Positions 1 to 11,892 of a stretch of 64,000 nt of DNA are shown here, one piece after another; within the stretch, counting starts at the first letter, position 1, and the number at the start of each line of letters is the position of its first letter. The notes beneath the pieces are model-generated. The model searched no databases, had not been told where the DNA came from, and saw only the letters and a program-made list of their open reading frames with translations. This DNA is from Rhynochetos jubatus (Eukaryota; Chordata; Aves; Eurypygiformes; Rhynochetidae): assembly GCA_027574665.1 (NCBI GenBank), contig CM050656.1:13033501-13097500 (forward strand), given 5' to 3'. Made by a program: the position numbers and the translations under genes.

Positions 1-1319
1 ATTAAAAAACAGCTTTGTTACAGAACTCCTTATGAATAACTAGTCCTTAGAGAGGCATAAACTGCAATCCAGAATGATGTAACACTGATTGGTGGTAACT
101 TCTAATAAAAAAGACCATATGTCCCTCCCTCCCAAGCTTCTTCCAATGATTTGTTGTTTAGGTATTTCCTTATATTAGACAACTCGTAGTTAGGAACTTG
201 AGTAAGTTATTTTCATTAGTCTCCCCAACAACAGAACAATCTTCTGCTCAAGAGCTTTAGCTCATGGCTGTAGTTGAGCACAGAGTTGGATTTCCAGGGG
301 TGAGAAGGGCTGAGGAGTTTGCAGGATCTGTGTAACACTACGGTGCTCTGGAGGGGTGGTGTGAACCCCAGACAAAGCTTGGTATCTCTTTTGGAAGTGC
401 ACAGGAAGGCAGCCAAGAGTGTGAGCTGGAGAAAGCTGTTCTTACACCTGTGCAGGGGCAAACCATCCCCAAGAGCAGAACAGAAGGGGACTGGGCAGAG
501 GCTAATCCCTTTAGTTTCTACCTACTTACTCTCTTGAGGAATTGCACGCGGGTAGAGGAGGCGTGCCAGGCAGGGAACAGTACGGGTTATTAAATGCATA
601 GCACAGTACTAACCCCTTCCTATTCCACGTGTTAAGGAGCTCCATGGTAAAGTTTCCTAACGTGAACTGGAGTGTATTGGCTGCATGGAAACAGGTACCC
701 TGAGTCGAAGCAAAGAGGATGAAGACATCCACTACAAGGACTTTATTAAGGGAAAGGGAGAGCTTTGGTGTGTGTTAAAGCAGCAGGAGTGAAGCAATGT
801 AGCACGTAAGGAATACAGGGAAGGTGCCAAGTGCAGAAAATGCGGAGTTCCAAGATGTAGTAATGAGAAGTACTGGGAAAGTGTGAAAGAGGGAGAAAGA
901 GACTGCAACTGACAAATTGAAGTGAAACCTTTATAATATGTAGAGCATGATATGAAAGAGAAGAATTTGAAATTGATGAGGTGGTGTAAAGTTAAAGATT
1001 TCTTCCCCTCCCTGTGATGTGTGCCCGCCCCTCACAGAAAGAGGCACAGGGCAGGCACCTCTGGTGGCATATTTGTGTTGGCCGCTGATAGCGGTTATCT
1101 CTCGCTGGGAAGCAGCTGCGGCCTTGGACAGAGGGAAGCCTGCTGTGGGATGGGAAGGGCTGAACATCGCCCGGTACTTCCCACTAACAACCCGCGTAAG
1201 GATTTTAAGAGCCCAAATAATTGAGACTTTGGGCTTTTCTGACTAACTGGCAGCCACTGTCTCCTGAAAACGCTTAGAGTGTTGCACAGGGGTTAATTAC
1301 GAACACGCAGCTCGATTTC
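1..1319. other. Upstream region, no gene seen
   Basis: This stretch precedes the CpG-rich promoter. Frames on both strands are open only for short runs of fewer than 85 codons, with no domain, signal peptide or convincing splice pattern. GC content rises from about 1020 onward as the promoter is approached. I see no transposable element here. If the exon 1 call downstream is right, this is the 5' flank of ST6GALNAC3 and may hold distal promoter elements, but I recognise none specifically. Confidence 0.6.
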
Positions 1320-1430
1320 CAACCGCTGAGAGACCTCTACAAGGTGCAGATTGCCGTTCGTCCGTCGGGTACCGCGCGCGAGCGTCCCGCAGCCCGCGAA
1401 AAGGCTGGCTGGAGCCATGAATCAAACGGG

Positions 1431-1440
1431 GTCATGTGAC
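1431..1440 (+). promoter_or_regulatory. M-box / E-box (GTCATGTGAC)
   Basis: GTCATGTGAC contains TCATGTGA, the extended E-box preferred by MITF/TFE-family and USF bHLH-zip factors. It abuts the 16-G run in the CpG island, about 250 bases before the proposed start codon. The motif match is direct; its use by any factor is inference. Confidence 0.4.
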
Positions 1441-1456
1441 GGGGGGGGGGGGGGGG
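1441..1456 (+). repeat. G16 homopolymer in the promoter
   Basis: Sixteen consecutive G residues are followed by CGGTCCCGGG. Such a run can form a G-quadruplex on the plus strand and is prone to length change and sequencing error, so the exact count is uncertain. It lies inside the CpG-island promoter. Confidence 0.9.
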
Positions 1457-1556
1457 CGGTCCCGGGCTGGCGCCCAGCCAGTGGTAGGAGCCGATGGGCG
1501 GAACCATCGGGGCACAGGGAGACTAATATGACTAACGGACCCTGGGTGCGTGGTGC

Positions 1557-1566
1557 CCTTATTTGG
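1557..1566 (+). promoter_or_regulatory. Perfect CArG box (SRF site)
   Basis: CCTTATTTGG fits the CC(A/T)6GG serum-response element exactly and lies about 120 bases upstream of the ATG. By base composition about five such matches are expected by chance in the whole 64 kb (another is at 13928-13937), so the point of interest is the promoter position rather than the match itself. SRF regulation is inference. Confidence 0.45.
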
Positions 1567-1685
1567 ATCTACGGGAATGTAGGCTCTAGCGGTTCGGCGG
1601 CTCTACCAGCCTCTTGCTGACACTGGAAGTGCTGCTCACAAAGTAGAATCCCGCTGCTCTGTGGTAGGAAGGATAGAGAAAGAAC

Positions 1686-1703
1686 ATGGCCTGCATTTTG
1701 AAG
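1686..1703 (+). CDS. Putative first coding exon of ST6GALNAC3 (MACILK)
   Basis: ATG at 1686 has A at -3 and G at +4, a strong Kozak context. An in-frame TAG at 1674-1676 rules out an N-terminal extension. Six codons encode MACILK and end at AAG, followed at 1704 by GTAAAT, a good donor in phase 0. From memory, mammalian ST6GALNAC3 begins MACILKRK and has a very short first coding part followed by a large intron, which fits. The product is a type II Golgi sialyltransferase (family GT29) that adds alpha-2,6-linked sialic acid to the GalNAc of sialyl-Gal-GalNAc on gangliosides (GM1b to GD1alpha) and O-glycans. These residues are only the cytoplasmic tip; the membrane anchor, stem and sialylmotifs would be in later exons not seen here. 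Six residues could match by chance, but Kozak context, upstream stop, donor and CpG island agree. Partial gene. Confidence 0.65.
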
Positions 1704-2199
1704 GTAAATCTCTGTCTGTTGCTTGAATGCATTGTTAGAGAGCCCCTCGCTGCTCAGAGGCATGGAGTCGGGATGGTCCTATTGCATCTTCGTTGTCTTT
1801 GAATACTGGCTTTGTTTGGCGATTGAATATGGAGAGACTCTGCGACGCACAGCTGTGCTCTGCTTCCCTCTGCCATTCTCCTCCTCTTTCCCCGCGTTGT
1901 CAGACCCGCGAGCCGTGTGCCGAGGGACAGGAGGGGGGTGAGGGGCTCTGGTTTGTCTCGGCTGACTTGGAGCTGGATTCCTTCAGGAGCAATAGCATTC
2001 GGGCAACAGGCTTCCAGTACGAAGGACAAAACGGGGGGAGGTATTTTCTTCTTCTGGCCGTGCATCATTTACTGCTTTTAGAGCAGAGGTTGCAGGCGTA
2101 CGCAGCTCTCCCAGTTGCTCCGTAAGCACACACTCCCCTGCTGAATCTACCCAAGACCCACGTGCTCCACACCATTATACTTAATATTTAATTGCATTT

Positions 2200-2480
2200 G
2201 CTAATTAAGCGTCCTGTTTGAGAGAGGCGTTTCTCCCCTTCACGCCAGCAAATACAAGCGTGAACTTACCGTGCGATCGTACGCTTCCTCCCCCCCTGCT
2301 TTCCTCGCCGAGCCAGAAGTATGTGCAGGCAGCGTGTCACGGAGGCGAGGGAGCATCACCGGCACCGAGTGCTGAATGGAAGGGGAGGAGGCGGAAGTGC
2401 AGTCAGCGGAGAACAGACCGCGGGTGTCACTGCGGGGACGCGCTCCTGTGCCTGGCCCCAGAGTGGTTTGGGGCGGATTC
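2200..2480. promoter_or_regulatory. Second CpG-rich patch downstream of exon 1
   Basis: CpG density rises again between about 2210 and 2470, separated from the main island by a moderate stretch. It includes a minus-strand consensus splice donor (GTAAGT read from 2269 to 2264), so an antisense or divergent transcript starting in this patch is possible. No coding sequence is recognised. It may simply be the 3' shoulder of the promoter island. Confidence 0.4.
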
Positions 2481-3133
2481 ATTTGCTATCTGCCTTTCTG
2501 TGTGCTTTGAATACAGTTGTGCTCTGCTCCTTTTACTTACTAAAACTGACCTGCGACTGTTTTGTCATTTTCAGTCTGATCTTCTAACGAAGGGGCGATT
2601 ATCCCAAACTTTGGGATGGGCTCTCGTAGCGGTTGCCTTCAGCGTGTTAACAAAGTGGACAAATTGCAGAGCTTCAAAACAGTCCCAAGTAATAAACGTT
2701 CCTGTCTCTCCTTGTATCCAATTATTATCACTTTTTTTGGGTGTTTAACTTTAAAACCAGCTCCTTACTTTGCACTATTTTCCTCTTCCATTCATTCATT
2801 CCCTACTAGCTGGTCTGTGGTACATGGGTGTTTTCTGAGTTTTCTCTGGTGGGTGTGTAGGTTGTGGCAGTTTGTATTAATAAATACGGCAAAGTCTGCC
2901 TCAGGGGCAGAAAATTCCCTGGACCAGCAGGTTCTGCTCGGAGACAGATGGTAACAAACTCCTTTAAGCAGAGAGCACTGATGCCATTGAGAGTTGTGAC
3001 TTGGGATGAGGAAATACGAGCTCTGTGAATGGAGCTTGGCTTCACAAAGATAAGCATGTGCACCCCTTTATAAACACTCCCTGAATGACTTAGCTTGGAT
3101 CTGCAAGTGATCCAGAAGACAGAATTTCTTTAC

Positions 3134-3157
3134 TTTTTTTTTTTTTTTTTTTTTTTT
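3134..3157 (+). repeat. T24 homopolymer
   Basis: Uninterrupted run of 24 T. No adjacent retroposed gene or SINE body is recognisable, so its origin as a poly(A) tail on the minus strand cannot be shown. Confidence 0.9.
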
Positions 3158-6100
3158 GCTATGTGGAAAGATCACATGCAAAATCTTCCCTCTGGCCCTA
3201 ACAGTTAAATAAGACTATCCTTTTACAAGAAAACTCTAGTGCATATTCCACACACCACCACCTCCCCCCCTCCTCGTTTCCTCTGCACAGTCTGGTGGCA
3301 CAGCCTGCCTGTGTCACGCTAGGCATGTGCCTACAAGCATGACTTCTGCAGGGTCTTTCTTTTAGTTTGAATTACAAAACAACAAACACCTTCCCTTTAC
3401 CCAGTCCTAGAGCTCCGTTTGGTTGTAATTCTGATGATTAAAACAATAGATAAATTGGTATTCCTTGACAGACAGCCCTCTGCCAGCTTAATTCTTAATC
3501 TTGTTAATACAGGCAGGTACAAGGATAAAAAGTGAAACAGATATGTGAAGATTAGCTGTGCCAGAAGGCAGGCTGGACTTTCTCTGACAGACATCCCGTA
3601 GGAGTAATTTAAACGTCTAGATCAAGATACTTTACAATGTATAAGTTTTTAATGTAATGCCCACAGGTAGTAGTCAAGCTTTTACCATAACAAAGAAATG
3701 GAATAATATGCATTTTTTTTATTTTGGCCAATTTCTGAAAATGCAAACTGTTAGCTACACCCTCCTCCTTTGTTTAGGTTTGTGCTGACTCTTGTTTGTT
3801 TAGTTAGTAGCCAGTGTGGAAACATACTTACTAAAAAAAAAAAAAAGCCTCCAGACAAATCTCTGGTATAGGGATAGATTTTAACTAGGTGGTGGTACAG
3901 TGGATGAGAAGCCAGAAAGACTCTTGTCCCTGCCACTCAGCCCTGAGTGCCCCTGCATCTCTGCCTTGTGGCATGCCCTGCCTCAGTTTCAAGATTTTTG
4001 AATCCCCTTGTCTGTTCCCTCCCTCCCCCATGAAGATACTGAGACTTGGTGAATGTTGGAGTTCTGTATGTGCGAGAGTTTAATATAAATGGGATTGGAT
4101 AGAGATGCTTGTAAAGTGCAAAGAACAGGGGTGTCTATTAATAATGAACTAGAGCTACTTACAGTAGTTAAGAGCATATTAGAAATGGTGTATAACCTTT
4201 AGATACCGAGACCTCCTTCTGCTATGACTACTGCAAGAAATAATCTGTGTGTTGCCCTTGTAGAAATGCTTGGGGAAGTGATTCTTCCTTGGGTGGGGGC
4301 TGTCTCTGGTGTTTGTTGTGCACTCTCTAGCTAAGATTGGCAGGGCTACTCATGGCTCCAGAAACTTTATCTAACTATCAGTAGCAAAACATTCTCGTTA
4401 AATACAGTGAAACTTCCTTCTTCTGAGGAATTCCGTCTTCTGTTGAGGAAATGCAGAGAAAGAGGAGGCTTCTAAGACACAGGATGTTGGGTTTTTTTCT
4501 TCTATCATGTCTTTTAAAAATTGTGGCAGAATAGCTGAGTGAAGCGTAGGCATTTCGTGGAAGCAAACAGTTGATTGTGTGCTTGTTGCTATGGTAGCTG
4601 CATGCCACCTTGCTGATTACTAGATTAACAGTGATTACTACTTATGTAGTCACTATTATCCCTAAAGATGTTGAACTCCCTAACTTCCACTGCATCAGCC
4701 ACTGACCCTTTTAAATTATGACAGATGCTATTCAATAAATTACTTCAAAGAAATGCTACTTTTGCATAATTGAAAAATGATACTTCAATGTGCCTGTCCT
4801 CTTACAATAAATACAACCTGAATGATAATGATACGCTGTAAAATGTTGATATCCTCCACTGAGGACTGGACCATCATCTTCTGAAGCAAACAGAACAGTT
4901 ACTTTAGTTCCCACATGCTGCACAGAGGATTATGCCTTCCCCTATTTACAAATTCATTTTTTTAAATGGTGCCTTTGAAGAAGATGATGGAAGTGGATTA
5001 TGTTATCATCATAATACAATTTTAACTGTTTAGGCTTAATGTGGTAAAATTTAATAAAAAATGTGCATGTGTGATGGGCCCATAGAGTAAGGACTAAGTG
5101 AAATCTAGAAAGAGGTTTCCTTCTGTTTTGTGTGCTGTGTATGTACCGTGCAGTGAACAATAGATTTCCTGGGCCTATAGGCTGGACGTGACCTTCTACC
5201 AGCAGAGATCACAAGGGGGCTGAAACCTTCAGTGAAATTCTGTGGCCTCAATAGTATTTGTATAATGTGAGGCTATGCTTGTTACCACACCTGATTGTGA
5301 GTTCTCTCAAAGTAAGCAGGCAGCCAACTAAAGTCCTTCTTTGATGTTTGTTTTTTTTTTTAATCTAATCCAAAGATTGAAAGAACGGTTTTGCAAGGTG
5401 TAACTTAGAGGTTTCAACCAAAGCAAGCCCTTTGGCACATGCTTGTAACAGTTTTCTGCAGCCTGCTGTCGAAGTTGACCATACCTGTGTGTTCACCTAG
5501 GATTGCTTTGCCTGTTGCCTGTCCGTGGTTATCTCAGCTGGTTTAATGAAATACACAGGTTGCGTTTTCCTCTTAGTTCACATGGTAAACGTTTTTGGCA
5601 GGAATTTTCTTTGAGAGCTTTCTCTGAGTGTTCAATGGCATGTGCCTGATTGGGGTCTTCAGACACTGCAGTAATACAGATAACATTACTCTATGCAGGC
5701 GTATGCTCCATCCACACTTTTGAGACTAAAATAGCAAAGCTGATCTCACTATATTGAGTTTTCCACCCTGGAAAGTAGCTGCTCAGAGGAGAGAGGCAGA
5801 AGGTCTAAAAGGATCTGGTCCTGGGGTTTGGTCACTTGTAATTCTGGATATTTAGTTACTAATTTGATTTTTTTTTTTTACCTCTGTGCATGATGAAGAT
5901 TGTAGGTATTTCCTCCCAAGTTTCTACATCATCAGAAGCACACTCCTGCTCTGTTTTGCAGGGTAGGCTTTATGGCTCACCATAATTCCTTTCGCTGAGG
6001 CGTTCCATGGAGATGACCTCTATATCCTGTTTGAATCAGGTCCAAGATAATTCACATACCTCTTCATTTTTAAATCGACTGCAGCAATGTTTATGCATGG

Positions 6101-6540
6101 CATCCATCCGTTTTCCTGTGCTGAGAATTGTACTTGGATCCTGTGCGATTCTCATGCTGTGCTCTTTTCCTCTGACTTGACAAGAGATGGAGAGGCAGGG
6201 AAAGGAACAAAGGTGACCCCCCCCCTTCATGGGAGCATCCCCATCTGATGGGTCGCTTCCCAGCAACGCTAAATTGGCTGCAGGCTCACTGTAATGCGAG
6301 CGCTCTTCTCGGCCTGCTTTAACCCTACGATCAACATTTCTATTGTGACTGGAATCATTCCTAAGAATATGTGGTTGTATCTTTAGGAATGGAAAGTGTT
6401 ATGTAAATGTAAGGGATCAGTCTTCTGAGCTTCCGGTTCCTGCCCTTTTTCACACTTAGTGGCTTCAGCAAGATTTCCTCTTCTTACACAGTTAGGGTGT
6501 GAATATCCAAAGGTGTAGCCCTTGTGAGGTGTGCGCAAAT

Positions 6541-6558
6541 GAGTGAGTGAGTGAGTGA
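6541..6558 (+). repeat. (GAGT)n microsatellite
   Basis: Four and a half perfect copies of GAGT. Confidence 0.85.
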
Positions 6559-9500
6559 CAATGAGGATGCGACAAGGATTTCTTGCTGGATCAGCTATGG
6601 CTGACTTTCACCCTTCTCCCCCCACTAAACAAAACTAACAAAACACCACAGTTAATGCTTTCTGATGCTCCTTCTACATTAGATCTTTCTATTTTACCAC
6701 ATTTCTTAAAATTTTTCTGTTTCTAACTAAAAGATACAATTTTTGTTGCTCTACATTGTTTACCTCTAAATTGCTCCAAAGTGGACAAAATTGCATTAAT
6801 GAATCCGGAATGTGCAGGGCTAGGATTTGCTGTATCATGGTCCAGTGCTTCTTAATTACCATGTAAGATTTTATGGAGTGTAGTACAGGGTGTTTTGTAA
6901 TGTGGTTTTTATTATGTTGGCTTCTTGAAAATTTAAGGAAAATTAAATTCTAAGAAGTATAAAACCACTTTTCCTTCTCGCTTCCAGTGGTCTTAAGCTA
7001 ATTCTGCTTTGAAGATAATATATTAGCCCCGTCCCAAGCAGAAGGAAACGGCAGTCTAGTCCTGCGAGAGGACTTGCTTTGGTTAAATGAATTTGATGCC
7101 CATGTAGGTAAACCAAAACCATCTCCAGGGTAACTATATTTCAGTTGGTTTAAAACAGGAGTTTCCTGTCTGAATTCATTAGAGGTATAAAAATTGTGTG
7201 CTAAAGGGGAAAGGGTTTTGTTTTACAGTTCATGTTTAAGCAATGAAGCATGTGTCATCCAGATGTTGTATGGTTCTCCCCACCCAGGGTACACAACTAT
7301 TGTGTGCATTATTGTGGGAATGGAATTGCATATTAAAGGTAGTCTTCTCAAATTTCTAGACTTCTGTGTGGGCTTCAGTGGTTTACGTGTTATTATTTTT
7401 AAAAACTTTCATTTTGACGTGTCATGAATGCCAGATAACTTGGCATGCCATAGTATGACATAAAACGTAACAGGAAGCAGCAAATTCTTATACTTTGACG
7501 TAACGTGTCAAATCCTTAAAATATAAGACAGATGTGCTCTTGCTTATTTCTGGTGAGATGGCAGCCAAAAGGAAAGAGGACCTCATTTTGTGACAATAGC
7601 TAAATAATCATGATTTGTTTAAGTGGGGTCTGAAATGCAGCTTAAAAAGTCCCATTTTTTATTTTTAGGTTTTAGTCGCAGCTGTCACAATGTCTGCTGA
7701 GTTCATTTGAAAAGGCAGAGCTTTCAGCGTTTTTCCTGTTCCTTTGCCATGTTTCATTCCAGCAGTGTCTGTTCACCTTCTGGAAGTGTAATACAGGCCA
7801 TGGTGGTCCAGGGTTTGTTCCTTCATCTTTTCCTCGAGGAAGCAATATCTATGACGCAGGTTGACTTTTTTTAAGAGAGGTTTTTTGTGTGTGGCTTAAA
7901 GAAAAAATGAAACAAACACATTTTCTGTTTTGGGAAACAAAACAAATCCTTTTTTCTCTTTCTTGGGAAAAGGAAAGGTCAAATGCTCACACATGGAACG
8001 GAAAGTGAATTTCTTTATCTTCCTGGTGGTTATTGAATAAATGTAACTTTTGGACTAATCTCCTCCCCAGGGTGGCCCTCACCATAAAATAAAGAGCTAC
8101 TTTGTGCAAGAAAGATGGAAAAAAAAAATTGATTGTAAATTTATTTTAGATTTTTAGTTTGACTTTAGGATATTATGGGCCTGGGGCATGCAGCCACTTG
8201 CAAATAAATGGCTGCCACTGAAAAGGGTTGGAAATTCTGTGGGCAGCCCATGGGAAGAGTGGAAGGCCTTGGTTTGGCTATTGCTGTTCAGTCCCTTCAT
8301 TGCTGCAGAGGTGGTGTTGTGTGGCCGGTTGGTTGTCCCCCAGGAACGAAGCCAGCCTCTGAACCAGACTGATTGTTTTGTGGTGCTTATCCATGACGCT
8401 TCCTCGATACTTTCTTCTGCCTAACGGTTGTTCTCCATCTGTTATCTGATTCGTAGCATAGGTTAGAAGTGTTCGCTAGGTAACAAAGACAAGGTGACAG
8501 TGTGTTTTATCTTTGCTAGTATTGGAGACCTCTCCAGGAGCTGGGAAGAATTGATCTTTGTGGGGATCTGTAAACAAGGTGGGCAAAGGTGGCTCTGTTT
8601 ATTGGCTGTATTCCCAAGAAATGAGGCAAAACTCTGCTTTGGGCTCTGTCGTCTCACAGCTGAGAGAGCAGTTGCCTCACTGTTGTCAGCATCAAATACT
8701 CAATGTGGGATGAATTTGCTATTCCTGTTGGAGGAAAAACTGCATCTGTTGCATTTTGTGGAGTGGTTCTTGTAAATAACCCGTGCGATAACGAGATAGG
8801 AGCGACAACACTTTTCCAGTAGGTTCATTGGTTTCTGCAGAATGGGAATGTGGAGTGAAAACAGAGGTGCGTGATTGTGATGTATGTGGTGTTCCTGAGT
8901 CTGAGGACAGAATAAAGCATGGCTGGACGAGGTGTGAATTGCTGTATGTCATCTCAGAAAATGTTTCATATTTAACTGAATATTCTCTGCACTCCACCCC
9001 CCCACCTTCAACAACACCCGATGTTTATGCAGATGTTGCCTTTACACTGTTACAAACCTGATGTTGATGGTAGTGTCACAAGTTTTGTCAAGTAAGATAC
9101 GCTGGTGCATTCATATGCTGTTCAGGAGCTGTACAGGTATGCTATTCTTTATTTTTTTAAATCAGTCAACCAACTGAAATTATGTTATCAGTACAAAATT
9201 TATATAAATGGAGTTCATATTTAAAATAATGACAGTGATTTTTCTTCTGCTCATTTTAGCAGAAGCACCTGGAAAACATGGTAATTCTCAGTTTATATAT
9301 TTGAAATTGGTTAAAAATACCATGCTGGGTATTCTTTTTTCACCTTTACGGTTGAGAAGAATAAAGGGGAGGCAGGAACTGAAATGGGTGGGTTTGGGAG
9401 ATGAAATCTTGTAAGCGATGCCGTTGAGGAGTGATGGCTTGTGCTGTCTAAAGGCAGTCCTGTTAAGCAGTTCTTGTGTATCTCTGTAGCATGTGTGACT

Positions 9501-11892
9501 TTTAAAAATTGATATGGGTGCACCACACTTGCTCATAATTAAGTGAAGAAATAGCTTCTTATGAAAGGTGTATTTTGCAGCCATTTGCATTACCAGTAGG
9601 AGTGGGCTGCTAGCCTGGGCTGGTGAGATGCGGGTGGGGAGTAGTTGGAAGTAATCAGAAAAACATGTTTATTTCATGTGAATAGCAATGTGTACAGAGT
9701 AATGAGGAATGAATTATTTATAGATCCTGTCTCTTGGAATGGTGCACTCCTTGCGGGTTGGTTTGGTGTAGGATTAGGTAGCTGTTTCTAAAATTATTTT
9801 CCTTAAAATTATATATAATCTCACTACTAGCAAAAGTTTGCAAAGTCTTTGGCAAAGGGAATGCCCTCCTGAGCATGCTACAAGGAGACATGATTCCATG
9901 AGGTTTGTTTTAATTCTAAATAGGAAAAGCAAGAAAGCAAATACCACTTTTTTTTTCTTGCAAATTTCACAACCTTTTGTTAATCATCAGTTTTTAGTTT
10001 CTTCCAAATCTATAGTCTACTTGGATCTGAACATAACTTTCCTCTTGGAATGACGGGATAACATTACATTTAAAAAATAACTATGTGTATTATTAGCCTT
10101 TTAATATAAATATTGGTATTACTACAAATCCAGTGAGGCCAGTAAAACACCACCTGGTGTACTTTGAATAATTATTAAGTTAAATTATATTAGATTATGA
10201 GATTATGTGGTTGTGGTTTATGTATGTATTCCTCTAAATTCCTAAGATCTGACCCTTCTTCACGAGTGGAATTCACTTTATTTTTTGTATTCATCCAAAA
10301 AGGCTAGAAGGCTTTCATGTTTTAATGTGTTGTGTTCTGCTGTGGGATGCAGTTACACTAGAAAAAAGTTCAGATATGATTTTGTTTGCCCTGGTTGGGT
10401 AGAGGAATAAAGATTTGGATTCCAGTTTACACGTGTCCACCCTGAGTCTTGTGTGATTATTAACAGTCGTCATAATTTTACTAAACCTCTCTAGCTTAGT
10501 CCTCTCAGCCGTGTGAGTAAGTTATTTGCAAGTTACTGCATGTCAGCTGATCTATGGTAATTTTCCTGTGCTTGCGTTTGTCTGTGGCAAACTAGTCAGG
10601 TAATAATTAACTGTTAACTGTAGAGAGCTTCCTATTAGTGCTTCTTATGTGGAGTCAAAAAAAAAGCCTTTGCATTTTAAAAAATGGAATGAGACTGACT
10701 CATTCTCCTGTGGGATCCTTAGGAGCTGTTAAATGTGTAATGCAGGGGAAAAAAACACCCTGGTTGAAGACACATCTTTTGTAAACGGGACATGGAAGCT
10801 TTGCCAAAAGAAAAACTTCTTTAAACCTTTTTTTCCCCTATATGATTAATGAGAGAATTTCAGACAGCTGTTTCTGCATGTGTCTGTCCCTCTTCTTTTT
10901 TTCTTTTTCCATTTCTTTCTACAGGGTATAAAAATATTTTTACAAAAAAATTTAGTTTTACCCTACTAAATGTTTGTCTTGAGTAGGTCTATGGAAAAAG
11001 AGCCATTGACCATTCCATACAAGATAAAGGAAATGGCATATTTAGCAACACCTCTTGAACTATACCCTTGCTTTCAGTGTGCATGTTCTCCCAGCCACCA
11101 CTGACTGCTCTGTACTGGCTGGGAAGACCTGGCAGTCTGACTCTGCAATTCACAGCTCTTGCTGTGTTTTTCCTTCGTGTTCGTTGCCACTTGCCCACTC
11201 ATACTCAGTTAAGGGATCTTAGTGGTTTTACCACGTCAGTTCAGATGAAACCAGGGAATTGAGGACGTTGAAATGCAATAGAAGCTTCCCCCATCTAACC
11301 ACACTTCCTCTTGAGAATACTAAATATAGGGACTTGGTTGCCTTGTCTGGCCTTACCCACGAGAACAGACCTGGATCCCAGAGCCAAATGGGTAACCCAG
11401 GCAGTCCGTCCATGTGTGGTTGCTGTCCCAGGGAGCAGTGCCTCTCACCCCTTCTGCAGCGTAGTTTTGTCTTTGGAGGCTGACACCTCTGGGAAGCCAC
11501 CTACAGCTACTTACTTCTCCCTCTGTTGTGCCAGCATAGCTGTATGCGGGGCTGTGGTAACTTAAGCAGAAAATGAAACTGGACTAGGAAAACTCTTCTT
11601 GCTTTCCAGAGAGTAATTTTTAAGATTAATTAGTTTCCTGAGTATTGCAGAGATTGCATTGGGCACAGCTGAGGCAGTACTACAGCCATGAGAGGGTGGT
11701 CCACAAGGGGTCAGGAGGTCTTTATGTGGGTACTACTACCAAAAAGCTTCCTGCAGTAGGCATTCTGTTGTCAGCCCTTCAATGGGAGACTGCTTGCCAG
11801 TGTGTAGACAATAAGCCTAGTCTGGATCTAGCCACTGGTTAAATGGCAAGAGAAGCTATATGGGAAGTTCCATAGTGGAAATGCAGCTTTAT

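Larger units (their letters stand above)
1320..1640 (+). promoter_or_regulatory. CpG-island promoter of putative ST6GALNAC3
   Basis: CpG dinucleotides are dense from about 1340 to 1520, in sharp contrast with the CpG-poor surroundings. There is no TATA box at a sensible place, as usual for CpG-island promoters. The segment contains an M-box/E-box at 1431-1440, a 16-G run at 1441-1456 followed by a GC-rich segment, and a perfect CArG box at 1557-1566. It lies directly upstream of a strong-context ATG at 1686 followed by a splice donor. The transcription start cannot be fixed from sequence alone. If it lies upstream of about 1350, the leader would carry an upstream ORF ending at 1620, before the main ATG. 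CpG enrichment continues more weakly to about 2480. Confidence 0.65.
1704..11892 (+). other. Start of putative intron 1, left block
   Basis: The first 800 bases (to about 2480) remain CpG-enriched; the rest is AT-rich with no gene. It holds a T24 run at 3134-3157, a GAGT tetramer repeat at 6541-6558, an inverted-repeat motif cluster at 6356-6391 and a CRE-like palindrome at 7494-7512. A weak CTCF-like match lies near 5207-5223. The longest open frame (176 codons, 2218-2748) lies in the CpG-rich part, where stop codons are rarer, and resembles no protein I know. No exon matching the next part of ST6GALNAC3 was found. Confidence 0.6.

Noticed and set aside
2218-2748. 176-codon plus-strand open frame
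   Set aside because: Also within CpG-rich sequence. It lacks a start context and any family resemblance, and overlapping frames are similarly open.
5207-5223. CACAAGGGGGCT as another CTCF site
   Set aside because: It departs from the core at two important positions and has no supporting context.
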